Assembly (NCBI RefSeq): GCF_002847345.1
Contig: NZ_LXFV01000007.1
Location: forward strand, 217,602 to 281,601
Reading direction: 5' to 3'
From: Pectobacterium peruviense
GTDB lineage: Bacteria > Pseudomonadota > Gammaproteobacteria > Enterobacterales > Enterobacteriaceae
Length of the DNA stretch: 64,000 nt
This document shows, one piece after another, positions 36,526 through 49,151 of the stretch. Both the position numbers and the translations under genes were made by a program. The notes under the pieces are model-generated. The model made no database searches and had not been told where the DNA came from. It saw nothing but the letters and a program-made list of their open reading frames with translations. Numbering within the stretch: position 1 is the stretch's first letter; each line of letters starts with the position of its first letter.

Positions 36526-39213
36526 ATGCCAGCCATGATCCTGCGTTATTTTACCCTCCTTACCGTATTATCGTTCCTTATTACCGGAACGTTCGGCTAT
36601 AGCTACATCAACGATTTGTTGGCGGACAAAAAACATTCACTGACGACCATTGCCCAAGGCATACAGAAACGTATCGATACCTACCGTTTCTTCACGTACC
36701 AAATTTACGGCAGCCTGAACAGCGAACCGTCCACTAGCGACGCCAGCATTACCGCGATTAATTTAATGCCCGATGTTTTCTACGTAGAAAAAAACGGTCA
36801 GAAGACGGATGCTCTGATTTTTGGGCAACATGATAAGGCAACGCTGACATCGGTCCGCCGCATATCGCGTTACCTCGATATTCTCTGGGGAGCAGAGAAT
36901 AACGTCTATTCCATGTATTACCTGAATGGCATCGACAATAGCCTGACGATGATCTCTACGCAGACGCTGAAAGATATCTCCTCACAGTTCCGCGGCAATT
37001 ATATTACGGTTATCGCCGAAGCCCGCCGGACGGAAATGCTGCAACAGGCGAATGTGTTAGACGAACGCGAAAGTTTTTCTCCGCTGCGTAAATTACGTTT
37101 CTATAACGACTACTATTTTACGCTGCGCACTACATTCAATCAGCCGGGTCATCTGGCGACAATTCTGGCGTTCGATCTGCCGATTAACGATTTAATTCCA
37201 GACACCATTCCGCGTGAGTACCTTATGCTGAAGCCGGATACGCCAGCGGCCAGCAATATGGATAGCAGCAATGCGAGTGAAGGCATGGCCGATGTGCAGC
37301 TTCATGGTTCTAATCTGGACATCTCCGCTACGCTCGTGAATGCACCAATAAAAATCGTTTTTCAGATGCCCGTAAAAGCACTGATTATTGATTCATTGCG
37401 CAATAACATCTGGCTCCTGCTGTTGAATCTGGTTCTGCTGAGTGTATCCATCGCGGGTTTTTATCTTTTCCGTCGGAAGTATGTGCATCCTGGAGAGGAT
37501 TTATCTCATCAGTTAGAGAAGAAACTGGATATTTACCGCGAAACAACGGGAAAAATCCCGATGGGCGTGCTGGTTTATGATTTCAACAGCAACAAAGTGA
37601 TCATACAAAATGAACGTGCGGAGCATTTGCTTCCGCACCTGAGCTTGCAAAAAATCACCAATATGGCGGACGAGCATCAGGGCATCATTCAGGTCACCAT
37701 TAATAATGAGATGTATGAAATCCGCCAAATCCGTAGCCAATATTCGCCAGACTATTGCCTCTTCCTACTGCGTGAGCAGGATAAAGAGATTCTGGTGCAG
37801 CGGAAATTACTGCTAGCCCAACGTGAATACGAAAAGAATATTCATGCCAGAAAACGTTTATTCCAAAACCTGCTCAGCGAATTCAAACAGCCGCTGATTT
37901 CACTACAGCAGCATATTCATGCGATACGCCACAGCGATACGGCAACCGTACCAACACAAACGCTGGATCAACTCACAGCAGATACCCGCTGCGCAATCGA
38001 ACTGCTGGAAAATATCGCGTTGCATGAAAAGCTGGAAGCGCAGGAATGGGCCGTGGTCAACGACAGCTTTTCACCGCTGGCGCTTATCGATAATGTGCTC
38101 CTTGAACTACTGCCGCGATTGAATCAAAAAGGGCTGACCCTATTCCATCATTACAATTTGGACAGTAATCAAACTTACATCGGTGATGCAGGGCTGTTGA
38201 AAAAAACGCTGGCGCTGCTGCTAAATTATTCGGTAACCAATACGGATTACGGCAAAATTACGGTGTCGATTGATAGAAAAAATAATGAGTCGGACACGCT
38301 GATTATTCAGGTTAGCGATACAGGGACGAATGTTTCAGGCAAAGAACCGGAAAATATTCGACATCCTTTCCTACATCCTGCCGCTTCCGATCGTTTCGGA
38401 CAAAATTCAGGATTGACCTTATTTTTGTGCAATCAACTCTGTAATAAACTGGGCGGCGCATTAACTATCAACAGTAAGTCCGGGTTAGGCACACACTATA
38501 TCCTGACGCTCAAACTGGAACCGGAAACGCTTCCCGTAGAGGAAGAAAAACTGCTGGATGGTATTACCGTTCTGCTGGATGTGACATCTGATGAAGTACA
38601 GCATATTGTCGGCCATATGCTGACAAACTGGGGCGCGAATTATCAAGTCAGCGATGAACGTCAGATTAATCAGGAAGCGGATATCTTTATTACTGATGAC
38701 CCGGAGAAAAAAGCGGATTATACGCTGCTGCTGAGTCATGAAGATGACACAGTAACGCCTTTGGGCCCGCGCCGTTTGCGGGTGAACTATAATATCAGCC
38801 ACCTCCTGCTGGAGGCATTGCTTAAGCTGATTGAACTGCAACTGGAAACACCACCCGATGCAATGCAAGAGGGGGAACCGAACGATGTCGAATTTTACGC
38901 CGCTCAATTGGCGTCAAGTGACTATTATTCGCTGTTCGTGGAGACAGTACCGGATGATTTAAAGAGGCTGTATACTGAAGCGGAAGCAGGCGATTTCCCG
39001 TTGCTTTCGCAGACGGCACACCGGCTGAAAGGCGTGTTTGCCATGCTGAATCTGCATCCTGGCAAACAGCTGTGTGAACAGCTTGAACAGCATATTACCG
39101 CGCACGATAGTGTACAAATCGAGGCTAACCTTCATGAAATTGAGCGGTTTGTCAGTGCATTACTATCCCCAATAGAACCTAAAGGGCAGCAAGGTAGCCA
39201 ACAAGATGAGTAA
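36526..39213 (+). CDS. rcsD: Phosphotransfer protein RcsD
   Basis: Inner-membrane phosphotransfer protein of the Rcs relay, 895 residues. It has an N-terminal membrane segment, a periplasmic domain to about residue 290, a second membrane segment, a degenerate histidine-kinase-like region without the catalytic His, and a C-terminal HPt domain whose phospho-acceptor is the His in LSQTAHRLKGVFAML. ATG 36526 is preceded by GGAG; the TTG one codon earlier is an alternative. rcsB follows 8 bp later. Confidence 0.95.
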   Translation: MPAMILRYFTLLTVLSFLITGTFGYSYINDLLADKKHSLTTIAQGIQKRIDTYRFFTYQIYGSLNSEPSTSDASITAINLMPDVFYVEKNGQKTDALIFGQHDKATLTSVRRISRYLDILWGAENNVYSMYYLNGIDNSLTMISTQTLKDISSQFRGNYITVIAEARRTEMLQQANVLDERESFSPLRKLRFYNDYYFTLRTTFNQPGHLATILAFDLPINDLIPDTIPREYLMLKPDTPAASNMDSSNASEGMADVQLHGSNLDISATLVNAPIKIVFQMPVKALIIDSLRNNIWLLLLNLVLLSVSIAGFYLFRRKYVHPGEDLSHQLEKKLDIYRETTGKIPMGVLVYDFNSNKVIIQNERAEHLLPHLSLQKITNMADEHQGIIQVTINNEMYEIRQIRSQYSPDYCLFLLREQDKEILVQRKLLLAQREYEKNIHARKRLFQNLLSEFKQPLISLQQHIHAIRHSDTATVPTQTLDQLTADTRCAIELLENIALHEKLEAQEWAVVNDSFSPLALIDNVLLELLPRLNQKGLTLFHHYNLDSNQTYIGDAGLLKKTLALLLNYSVTNTDYGKITVSIDRKNNESDTLIIQVSDTGTNVSGKEPENIRHPFLHPAASDRFGQNSGLTLFLCNQLCNKLGGALTINSKSGLGTHYILTLKLEPETLPVEEEKLLDGITVLLDVTSDEVQHIVGHMLTNWGANYQVSDERQINQEADIFITDDPEKKADYTLLLSHEDDTVTPLGPRRLRVNYNISHLLLEALLKLIELQLETPPDAMQEGEPNDVEFYAAQLASSDYYSLFVETVPDDLKRLYTEAEAGDFPLLSQTAHRLKGVFAMLNLHPGKQLCEQLEQHITAHDSVQIEANLHEIERFVSALLSPIEPKGQQGSQQDE

Positions 39214-39236
39214 CCAAAACGATGAGTAACCTAAAC
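39205..39236 (+). repeat. 16-bp tandem duplication over the rcsD stop / rcsB start
   Basis: GATGAGTAACCAAAAC (39205-39220) is followed directly by GATGAGTAACCTAAAC (39221-39236), one mismatch. The first copy supplies the rcsD stop, the second the rcsB start. The duplication creates an extra ATG at 39206, opening an 8-codon minigene (ATG to TAA, 39206-39229) out of frame with rcsB. Confidence 0.9.
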
Positions 39237-39866
39237 GTAATTATTGCCGACGACCATCCTATTGTCCTTTTTGGCATCAAAAAATCGCTTGAGCAGATTG
39301 AATGGGTCAATGTGGTTGGCGAATTTGAAGACTCAACAGCGCTGATCAATAACCTGTCTAAGCTGGACGCTAACGTTTTAATCACCGATTTATCCATGCC
39401 TGGCGATAAATACGGCGATGGCATCACCCTCATTAAATACATTAAGCGCCACTTTCCTCACCTCTCGATTATTGTTCTCACCATGAACAATAATCCGGCG
39501 ATTTTGAGCGCAGTATTGGATCTGGATATCGAAGGCATCGTGCTGAAACAGGGCGCGCCGACCGATTTACCCAAAGCGCTGGCAGCCCTGCAAAAAGGGA
39601 AGAAATTCACGCCGGATAGCGTATCCAAAGTACTGGAGAAAATCAGTGCCAGCGGCTACGGCGATAAACGCCTGTCCCCGAAAGAAAGTGAAGTGCTGCG
39701 TTTGTTTGCAGAAGGCTTTTTGGTTACCGAAATCGCCAAAAAACTGAATCGTAGTATTAAAACGATCAGTAGCCAGAAGAAGTCAGCCATGACCAAGCTG
39801 GGCGTCGAGAACGATATCGCCCTGCTGAACTACCTGTCTTCCGTTAATGGCACGCAGGTAGACTAA
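39222..39866 (+). CDS. rcsB: Response regulator RcsB
   Basis: DNA-binding output of the Rcs relay controlling capsule, motility and virulence genes. 214 residues: receiver domain with phospho-acceptor Asp56 in LITDLSMPG and acidic pair near Asp10-Asp11, then a LuxR-type HTH (LSPKESEVLRLFAEG...IAKKLNRSIKTISSQKKSAM). The start ATG at 39222 is the second copy of a short duplicated sequence; see the repeat entry. Confidence 0.97.
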   Translation: MSNLNVIIADDHPIVLFGIKKSLEQIEWVNVVGEFEDSTALINNLSKLDANVLITDLSMPGDKYGDGITLIKYIKRHFPHLSIIVLTMNNNPAILSAVLDLDIEGIVLKQGAPTDLPKALAALQKGKKFTPDSVSKVLEKISASGYGDKRLSPKESEVLRLFAEGFLVTEIAKKLNRSIKTISSQKKSAMTKLGVENDIALLNYLSSVNGTQVD

Positions 39867-39877
39867 GTTTTTCCTCT

Positions 39878-39903
39878 CCTGCACCGGCAACCGCTGGTGC
39901 AGG
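39878..39903. terminator. Hairpin between convergent rcsB and rcsC
   Basis: 8-bp stem CCTGCACC / GGTGCAGG enclosing a smaller GG-caac-CG pair, directly adjoining the rcsC stop. No long T-run follows on either strand; a TTTTT run lies upstream at 39868. Confidence 0.6.
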
Positions 39904-42759
39904 TTATTCCACAGATGTTCTCGCCTGACGCACCACGTTACTGTAATACGACAGCGCCTGCTGCAACGTATCCAGCGTAACCGGTTTTGACAAACAGTTA
40001 TCCATCCCTGCCCCAAGGCAACGATCTCGTTCTTCCGCCAACGCATTTGCCGTTACACCGATAACCGGGAAACGTAATCCCTGTTCACGCATACGCTGTG
40101 TGAACAAATAACCATCCATGTTCGGCATATTGACGTCTGTCAGCACGATATCAATGTGGTTTTTACTCAATACACTCAGCCCATCTACACCATCATTTGC
40201 CGTCATCGCCTGATAGCCCAGAGAACCAAGCTGATCGGCCAGCAGTCGACGGTTGATCGGATGATCGTCAACCACCAGAATCATAATGTCGCCATTCTCA
40301 GCACGCACATAGCTGGTCAGCGGCGGCGAAATCTCGGGACTAGTTCTGTCCTCACTTTCTGAGCGATAGATTTTCTCGAGCAAATCAGGCAAGTGCTGAG
40401 GTGTCGATGTCCCTTGCAACCAGTGCCCTTCGCTAACTTTCTGCGCTGATCCGTTATGTGCGCCACTCATCACGATATGCGCCCGAACGCCAATGTCCTC
40501 TGCCGAGGTGTAATCACTAATCATCACATCATCGGGCGACACAATTTGATTCTGGTAACGCACAGCCTGCATACCTTGCTCCTGCAACAGAGCGAGTAGA
40601 TACGCCTCCAGCCGAGCATTACGCACCCTCAGCCAGCATATTTTCCCCTGCAGGCTGGCGTTGATTGCCATAGGGGCATAGCGCGCTTTATACAACGGAA
40701 TCCTGACGCCAAACAGGCTGCCGAGCCCAGGCTCCGATTCGATGGTAATGTCGCCGTCCATCAGATTGACCAGCTTTTCACAAATCGCCAGCCCTAAACC
40801 TGTGCCCTGAAAATGACGCTGCACACCGCTTCCCGCCTGGAAGAACGGATCAAATAACTTCACTGCCTCGCGCGGTTGAATACCCACGCCGGTATCGCGC
40901 ACCACAAATTCCAGATAGCCATCGCGACAGCCTACTTCAAAGATGATGCAGCCCGTGTCCGTAAATTTGATGGCATTGCTCAACAGGTTAGATAATACCT
41001 GCTGCAAACGCACTGGATCGCCAAACAGGCTGACAGGAACATTCGGAGCGATAAAGCAGTACAGCGTCAGGCGTTTTTTGACCACCAGCGGGAGATAGTT
41101 ACTGGTGATATGGCTGATAACCTCATGCGGCGCAAACTCACACGGTTCTATCTTCAACTGCTCCGACTCAATCTTGGAAAAATCGAGGATATCGCTGATG
41201 ATTTTCAGCAACAGCGAAGAAGAGTTGTTCATCGCCACGACCAGACGGTTGGCGTCCTTCGGCAGCGACTTGGTTTGCAGCAGGTCGAGGTTACCGATAA
41301 TCCCATAAAGCGGCGTACGCAATTCATGGCTGACGGTGGCAAGGAACATCGATTTCGACTGGCTTGCCTGCTCGGCGGCATTCGCCATTTCCTGTAGCGA
41401 TTCTTCCATTTTGACGCGCGCACTGACATCAAGCAGTACGCAAATTGCCACATTTTCATTACGATAGCGCGAATGGACAAAGCTGATTTGCAGATGATGA
41501 TTGCGGCTGGTCATGACATCGACAAACTTGGACTGCTGCTCGCAAATGATGCGGGTAATTCGCAATCTGTCTTCATGCGTGAGCAGGTTGAGATAGTTGT
41601 GCGCCAGCTCGTTACTGAGGATGTTCGTGCCGTCATTAATACGCAGGATGCAAATCCCTACTGGCGCCGACGCCACAATCTTGCGGTTGAATTGCTCATT
41701 CTCTTCCAACTGGAACGCATTCACTTCCGCAGGCAACAGCATTTTCCGCTCAAATACCAAAGCCAACACAAACAGAAAAATTGCCCATAGAATATTCAGT
41801 ACAAGCATGTTAATCATCAATGCGCTGATATGAGAGAGCAGGACTTTCAACGGCAGCGCATACACGATGCTGAATGACGTCGGCGGCAGCGACTTTTTCA
41901 GAATGAGTTCATCATATCCATTCACATAGCCAAAATAGTTATGATCGGAAGGATAACTGTCTACCGAAGACGTATAGCGATCTTTAGCATCGGAAAACTG
42001 CAAAACAACCTGATTATATTGATCCAGCAGTCTGGCATTGATGGGAAACTTACCCACGGTGACGAAATCATCCAGACGAATCGTCTGTTCAATCCCCATG
42101 ATGACTTCCAGCTTGTTATCCACATAAATCGGCGTCAGCGCATATAAATAACCGACATCGGGGATAGACGCGGGAGTAATCCAATAGAGCGTTTCATCAC
42201 GACCGGTTTGGGGGCGATTTTTCTTCTGATCCTGAAACCGATCCTGCACGTTTTTAAGCAAGTTATCGCGGTCAAGTGACTGGTTGCGGATGCCAAAATC
42301 AACCATACAGCGCCGATCGCCGCCGACAAAAAAGACCCGATTAAGATCGTAGACGGCAGAGAAATTATCCTGCCAGCCGTTGAAAAAATGGCTCAATGAG
42401 AGCAGTGCCGCATTCCCGCCATATTGCGTGGAACACGTTGCGCCAGGAGCAAGGGCATAAACGGAGACACCGGGGCCTCCTTCCGTTGGCGGTTCTGCTT
42501 TTTCTCTCGCTAGCACCAGACGATTTGCCGCTAGATACTGGAGTTCGCGCACAATATCCGACGCATGTCGGATGTAACCCTGCGACTGATCAAAGCTGAG
42601 ATTATATTCCTGCCGTAGCTCTGACTCTTTTTCATTCAATACTTTAGTGACATAGAAAACGGATATCAGCGCGCCCAACACCCACAGCATGACCGCCAGA
42701 ACCCGAAACAAATAGCGGGAGACTTTTAATGTGGTATGGAATGAGGCGAGATATTTCAA
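39904..42759 (-). CDS. rcsC: Hybrid sensor kinase RcsC
   Basis: Membrane hybrid histidine kinase, 951 residues, phosphorylating RcsD. Two membrane helices (about residues 15-37 and 310-335) flank a periplasmic sensor. The kinase H-box is ATVSHELRTPLYG, followed by N, G1 and G2 boxes (LLSNAIKFT, VRDTGVGI, GTGLGLAI). A receiver-like ABL region precedes the C-terminal receiver, whose phospho-acceptor is the Asp in VLTDVNMPNMDGY. Convergent with rcsB, as in other enterobacteria. Confidence 0.96.
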   Translation of the reverse strand: MKYLASFHTTLKVSRYLFRVLAVMLWVLGALISVFYVTKVLNEKESELRQEYNLSFDQSQGYIRHASDIVRELQYLAANRLVLAREKAEPPTEGGPGVSVYALAPGATCSTQYGGNAALLSLSHFFNGWQDNFSAVYDLNRVFFVGGDRRCMVDFGIRNQSLDRDNLLKNVQDRFQDQKKNRPQTGRDETLYWITPASIPDVGYLYALTPIYVDNKLEVIMGIEQTIRLDDFVTVGKFPINARLLDQYNQVVLQFSDAKDRYTSSVDSYPSDHNYFGYVNGYDELILKKSLPPTSFSIVYALPLKVLLSHISALMINMLVLNILWAIFLFVLALVFERKMLLPAEVNAFQLEENEQFNRKIVASAPVGICILRINDGTNILSNELAHNYLNLLTHEDRLRITRIICEQQSKFVDVMTSRNHHLQISFVHSRYRNENVAICVLLDVSARVKMEESLQEMANAAEQASQSKSMFLATVSHELRTPLYGIIGNLDLLQTKSLPKDANRLVVAMNNSSSLLLKIISDILDFSKIESEQLKIEPCEFAPHEVISHITSNYLPLVVKKRLTLYCFIAPNVPVSLFGDPVRLQQVLSNLLSNAIKFTDTGCIIFEVGCRDGYLEFVVRDTGVGIQPREAVKLFDPFFQAGSGVQRHFQGTGLGLAICEKLVNLMDGDITIESEPGLGSLFGVRIPLYKARYAPMAINASLQGKICWLRVRNARLEAYLLALLQEQGMQAVRYQNQIVSPDDVMISDYTSAEDIGVRAHIVMSGAHNGSAQKVSEGHWLQGTSTPQHLPDLLEKIYRSESEDRTSPEISPPLTSYVRAENGDIMILVVDDHPINRRLLADQLGSLGYQAMTANDGVDGLSVLSKNHIDIVLTDVNMPNMDGYLFTQRMREQGLRFPVIGVTANALAEERDRCLGAGMDNCLSKPVTLDTLQQALSYYSNVVRQARTSVE

Positions 42760-42816
42760 GTGGATACCGTTGAATGAGGGGAGAACCCGTTTGCTGATAC
42801 ACTACCGAGAGTCGAT

Positions 42817-42842
42817 AAAAAAAGCCAGCGCATCGCGCTGGC
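42817..42842 (-). terminator. gyrA terminator
   Basis: On the minus strand GCCAGCGC-gat-GCGCTGGC followed by seven T residues, located 33 bp beyond the gyrA stop. Strong intrinsic terminator. Confidence 0.9.
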
Positions 42843-42874
42843 TTACTCTACTCATTCCGGTTTAAGGAAAAGGC

Positions 42875-45529
<2,655 letters not shown>

Positions 45530-45544
45530 CTATTTAGGCATCTA

Positions 45545-45600
45545 CCCGTGTTCAGAAAAGTGAACCGTTCAGAAAGGTGAACTGTTCAAAAGGTGAAAAA
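45545..45600. repeat. Tandem 17-bp palindromic repeats in the gyrA leader
   Basis: Two perfect 11-bp palindromes, TGAAC-c-GTTCA (45561-45571) and TGAAC-t-GTTCA (45578-45588), 17 bp apart. A partial copy (GTGTTCAGAAAAG) lies before them and TGAAAAATT after. They lie 31-75 bp upstream of the gyrA start. Confidence 0.8.
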
Positions 45601-45762
45601 TTATATCACAAACCGCCGTTTCGGGGGAAACTCCCTTCCGCCCTGAGCAGACTGTTTTCCCAATGCGTGTTTATCCTGCAGAGAAAAGCGACACCGCTGC
45701 ACGTTACGACATGAAGGGGTATACTCGCGGCAGTAGAAGATGATGAAAGGCTGCGATGAAAC

Positions 45763-46488
45763 ATGAATGTAGAAAATCAAACTCCGAACGTTGACCATCA
45801 GGAAATTGCCAAATTTGAGGCTATCGCCTCACGCTGGTGGGATTTAGAAGGCGAATTCAAACCACTGCACCGCATTAACCCACTGCGTCTGGGCTATATT
45901 TCGCAGCGCGCGGAAGGCTTGTTCGGCAAGAAAGTGTTGGATGTCGGCTGCGGCGGCGGCATTTTGGCCGAGAGCATGGCACGTGAAGGCGCGGACGTCA
46001 CCGGGCTGGATATGGGCGCAGAGCCGCTGCAGGTCGCGCGCTTGCATGCGCTGGAAAGCGGCGTCACGGTCGATTACGTGCAAGAGACGGTAGAAGCACA
46101 TGCAGACGCCCACTCAGGCCTTTACGATGTGGTCACCTGCATGGAGATGCTGGAGCACGTTCCCGATCCGCAATCCGTGGTGCAAGCCTGCGCTAAGTTG
46201 GTCAAGCCAGGTGGGCACGTGTTTTTCTCCACGATCAACCGCAATGCGAAAGCGTGGATGATGGCCGTTATCGGTGCTGAGTATATTTTAAAAATGGTGC
46301 CACGCGGCACGCACGATATTAAGAAATTCATTCGCCCGGCAGAGCTGATGCGCTGGGTTGATGATACGCCACTGCGCGAAAGGCATATCACCGGGCTGCA
46401 CTACAACCTGCTAACGGACCGCTTTAAACTTGGTCCAAATGTAGACGTGAACTACATGCTGCATACCAGCCACGACAAACAGTGCTAA
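45763..46488 (+). CDS. ubiG: Ubiquinone biosynthesis O-methyltransferase UbiG
   Basis: SAM-dependent methyltransferase (241 residues) for both O-methylation steps of ubiquinone synthesis. SAM motif [16 protein letters not shown], post-I LDMGAEPL and motif [14 protein letters not shown] are intact; the C-terminal membrane-contact helix region ([18 protein letters not shown]) is present. ATG 45763 is used. Divergent from gyrA. Confidence 0.96.
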   Translation: MNVENQTPNVDHQEIAKFEAIASRWWDLEGEFKPLHRINPLRLGYISQRAEGLFGKKVLDVGCGGGILAESMAREGADVTGLDMGAEPLQVARLHALESGVTVDYVQETVEAHADAHSGLYDVVTCMEMLEHVPDPQSVVQACAKLVKPGGHVFFSTINRNAKAWMMAVIGAEYILKMVPRGTHDIKKFIRPAELMRWVDDTPLRERHITGLHYNLLTDRFKLGPNVDVNYMLHTSHDKQC

Positions 46489-46509
46489 TCCAGAATAGTC
46501 TTAAATGCT

Positions 46510-46528
46510 GCACGGCTTTTTGCCGTGC
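46510..46528 (+). terminator. ubiG terminator
   Basis: GCACGGC-ttttt-GCCGTGC, 7-bp GC-rich stem 21 bp after the ubiG stop; downstream tract is gcctttcc, moderate. Confidence 0.65.
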
Positions 46529-46749
46529 GCCTTTCCGCTTCTGCTGTTAAAGCCATCAAATCGTCAAATTTTCTTTTTTTTTGCCAGAATATTGACATCG
46601 CCACAGGCCTTATCAGGCGAGGATTTTAACAAAATACGAGATTTAGGAACCGTAAATTAACCTAAAATCAACTCTTGTTCTTAAAAGAATCCCCACTACA
46701 ATACTCACCATGTAGTAGCTTTTTATCAAAAAACACCTATATCTAGTAT

Positions 46750-46789
46750 TTATCCACAGAGTTAGTCACAGAGGTATTTCTGTGGGTAA
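46750..46789 (+). promoter_or_regulatory. DnaA boxes upstream of nrdA
   Basis: A perfect TTATCCACA box at 46750-46758 and an inverted near-match TGTGGGTAA at 46781-46789 (one mismatch to the complement). They lie about 45-80 bp before the nrdA ATG and fit known DnaA control of nrdAB. Confidence 0.75.
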
Positions 46790-46831
46790 ACAGGGGATAT
46801 TTTTTATTTTCATCAACAGGTAAACCCCAAC

Positions 46832-49117
46832 ATGAACCAGAGCCTCCTAGTTACAAAACGCGATGGCAGCAAAGAAAAAATCAATTTGGATAAAATCCAC
46901 CGCGTCATTACTTGGGCCGCAGAAGGTTTACACAATGTCTCCGTTTCTCAGGTGGAACTGCGTTCCCACATTCAGTTTTATGACAGCATCAAAACCTCTG
47001 ATATTCATGAAACCATCATCAAGGCCGCAGCCGATCTGATCTCCCGCGAAAGCCCAGATTACCAATATCTGGCTGCGCGTCTGGCCATCTTCCATCTGCG
47101 CAAAAAAGCCTACGGCCAGTTTGAGCCGCCAGCCCTGCTGACCCACGTCACCAACATGGTCGAACTGGGCAAATACGACAAACACCTGCTGGAAGACTAT
47201 AGCGCCGAAGAATTTGCCCAGATGGACGCTTTCATCGATCACTGGCGCGACATGAATTTCTCCTATGCTGCGGTTAAACAGCTGGAAGGGAAATATCTGG
47301 TACAAAACCGCGTCACCGGTGATATCTACGAAAGCGCCCAGTTCCTGTACATTCTGGTCGCCGCCTGCTTGTTCTCCGGCTACCCGCGTGAAACCCGTCT
47401 GGATTACGTTAAACGTTTCTATGACGCGATTTCCACGTTCAAAATTTCTCTGCCGACGCCAATCATGGCGGGCGTGCGTACCCCAACTCGTCAGTTCAGC
47501 TCCTGCGTGTTGATCGAATGCGGCGACAGTCTGGACTCCATCAACGCGACGTCCAGCGCTATCGTGAAATATGTTTCCCAGCGTGCGGGTATTGGCATCA
47601 ACGCAGGCCATATCCGTGCACTCGGCAGCCCAATTCGCGGCGGTGAAGCGTTCCATACCGGCTGTATCCCTTTCTATAAACATTTCCAGACAGCGGTGAA
47701 ATCCTGCTCTCAGGGCGGCGTACGCGGCGGGGCTGCCACACTGTTCTATCCACTGTGGCATCTGGAAGTAGAAAGCCTGCTGGTATTGAAAAACAACCGT
47801 GGCGTAGAAGGCAACCGCGTTCGTCACCTCGATTACGGCGTGCAGTTAAACAAACTGATGTATCAGCGCTTGGTAAAAGGTGAAGAGATCACGCTGTTCA
47901 GCCCATCTGACGTACCGGGGTTATACGACGCTTTCTTCGCCGATCAGGATGAATTCGAACGCCTGTATGTGCAATATGAAAAGGATGACAGCATCCGCAA
48001 GCAGCGTATCAAAGCGGTTGAACTGTTCTCCCTGATGATGCAGGAACGTGCTTCCACGGGCCGTATCTATATTCAGAACGTTGACCACTGCAACACGCAC
48101 AGCCCGTTTGATCCGCTGATTGCGCCAGTTCGTCAGTCTAACCTGTGCCTGGAAATCGCGTTGCCGACCAAGCCGTTGAACGACGTGAATGATGAGAGCG
48201 GTGAAATCGCACTGTGTACGCTGTCAGCGTTTAACCTCGGCGCGATTAATAGTCTGGATGATTTGGAAGATTTAGCGACGCTCGCAGTACGCGCGCTGGA
48301 TGCCCTGCTGGACTATCAGGATTATCCGATTAAGGCAGCAGAGCGCGGTGCGATGGGCCGACGCACATTGGGAATTGGCGTCATCAACTTCGCCTACTAT
48401 CTGGCGAAAAACGGCGTGCGTTACTCCGACGGCAGCGCCAACGGCCTGACGCACAAAACGTTTGAAGCGATTCAATACTATCTGCTGAAGGCGTCGAATG
48501 TGCTGGCGCGTGAGCAAGGTGCCTGCGCGTGGTTTAATGAAACCACCTATTCACAGGGTATTCTGCCTATCGATACCTATAAGCGCGATCTGGATGCGAT
48601 CTGTAATGAACCGCTGCATCTCGACTGGGAAGCGCTGCGTAGCGATATCAAAGAATACGGCCTGCGTAACTCCACGCTGTCTGCGCTAATGCCGTCTGAA
48701 ACCTCGTCTCAGATCTCTAACGCCACCAACGGCATTGAGCCACCGCGCGGCCACATCAGCGTCAAAGCGTCCAAAGACGGCATTCTGCGTCAAGTCGTGC
48801 CAGAATACGAAACGCTGAAAGATGCTTACGAACTGCTGTGGGAAATGCCAAATAACGATGGATACCTGCAACTGGTTGGTGTGATGCAGAAATTTGTCGA
48901 TCAGGCGATCTCCTCCAACACTAACTACGATCCATCACGCTTCCCGTCAGGTCGAGTACCGATGAAACAGTTGCTGAAAGATCTGGTCACAGCCTACAAA
49001 TTTGGCGTTAAGACACTGTATTATCAAAACACCCGTGACGGCGCTGAAGACGTGCAAGACGACCTGCTGGCAGAACCGCAGGACGATGGCTGCGAAGGCG
49101 GCGCGTGTAAGATTTAA
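46832..49117 (+). CDS. nrdA: Ribonucleoside-diphosphate reductase 1 subunit alpha NrdA
   Basis: Class Ia ribonucleotide reductase large subunit, 761 residues. N-terminal ATP-cone (VTKRDGSKEKINLDKIHR), active-site cysteines in FSSCVLIECG and SNLCLEIALPT, and a C-terminal redox pair in CEGGACKI. Converts NDPs to dNDPs with NrdB. Heads nrdA-nrdB-yfaE. Confidence 0.98.
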   Translation: MNQSLLVTKRDGSKEKINLDKIHRVITWAAEGLHNVSVSQVELRSHIQFYDSIKTSDIHETIIKAAADLISRESPDYQYLAARLAIFHLRKKAYGQFEPPALLTHVTNMVELGKYDKHLLEDYSAEEFAQMDAFIDHWRDMNFSYAAVKQLEGKYLVQNRVTGDIYESAQFLYILVAACLFSGYPRETRLDYVKRFYDAISTFKISLPTPIMAGVRTPTRQFSSCVLIECGDSLDSINATSSAIVKYVSQRAGIGINAGHIRALGSPIRGGEAFHTGCIPFYKHFQTAVKSCSQGGVRGGAATLFYPLWHLEVESLLVLKNNRGVEGNRVRHLDYGVQLNKLMYQRLVKGEEITLFSPSDVPGLYDAFFADQDEFERLYVQYEKDDSIRKQRIKAVELFSLMMQERASTGRIYIQNVDHCNTHSPFDPLIAPVRQSNLCLEIALPTKPLNDVNDESGEIALCTLSAFNLGAINSLDDLEDLATLAVRALDALLDYQDYPIKAAERGAMGRRTLGIGVINFAYYLAKNGVRYSDGSANGLTHKTFEAIQYYLLKASNVLAREQGACAWFNETTYSQGILPIDTYKRDLDAICNEPLHLDWEALRSDIKEYGLRNSTLSALMPSETSSQISNATNGIEPPRGHISVKASKDGILRQVVPEYETLKDAYELLWEMPNNDGYLQLVGVMQKFVDQAISSNTNYDPSRFPSGRVPMKQLLKDLVTAYKFGVKTLYYQNTRDGAEDVQDDLLAEPQDDGCEGGACKI

Positions 49118-49124
49118 GCCAATA

Positions 49125-49151
49125 ATGAAAGGCTGCATTGCAGCCTTTCAT
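49125..49151 (+). promoter_or_regulatory. Stable hairpin in nrdA-nrdB gap
   Basis: ATGAAAGGCTGCA followed by one base and TGCAGCCTTTCAT: a 13-bp perfect inverted repeat just after the nrdA stop, followed by TCCTTTT. Could be an attenuator or a stabilising/processing hairpin. Confidence 0.6.

Larger units (their letters stand above)
46489..46831 (+). other. 343-bp control region upstream of nrdA
   Basis: Starts with the ubiG terminator (46510-46528). Further on it carries the inverted repeat ACTACA-N10-TGTAGT (46694-46715), a possible weak NrdR box (core TATATCTA near 46738-46745) and DnaA boxes. Layout resembles E. coli nrdAB, whose promoter also has DnaA boxes. Confidence 0.6.

Noticed and set aside
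46735..46750. NrdR box before nrdA
   Set aside because: Only about 11 of 16 positions fit the consensus and the expected second, correctly spaced box was not convincing; mentioned only within the spacer entry.
46928..47827. 299-codon minus-strand frame
   Set aside because: Lies opposite the conserved nrdA coding sequence; no motif.
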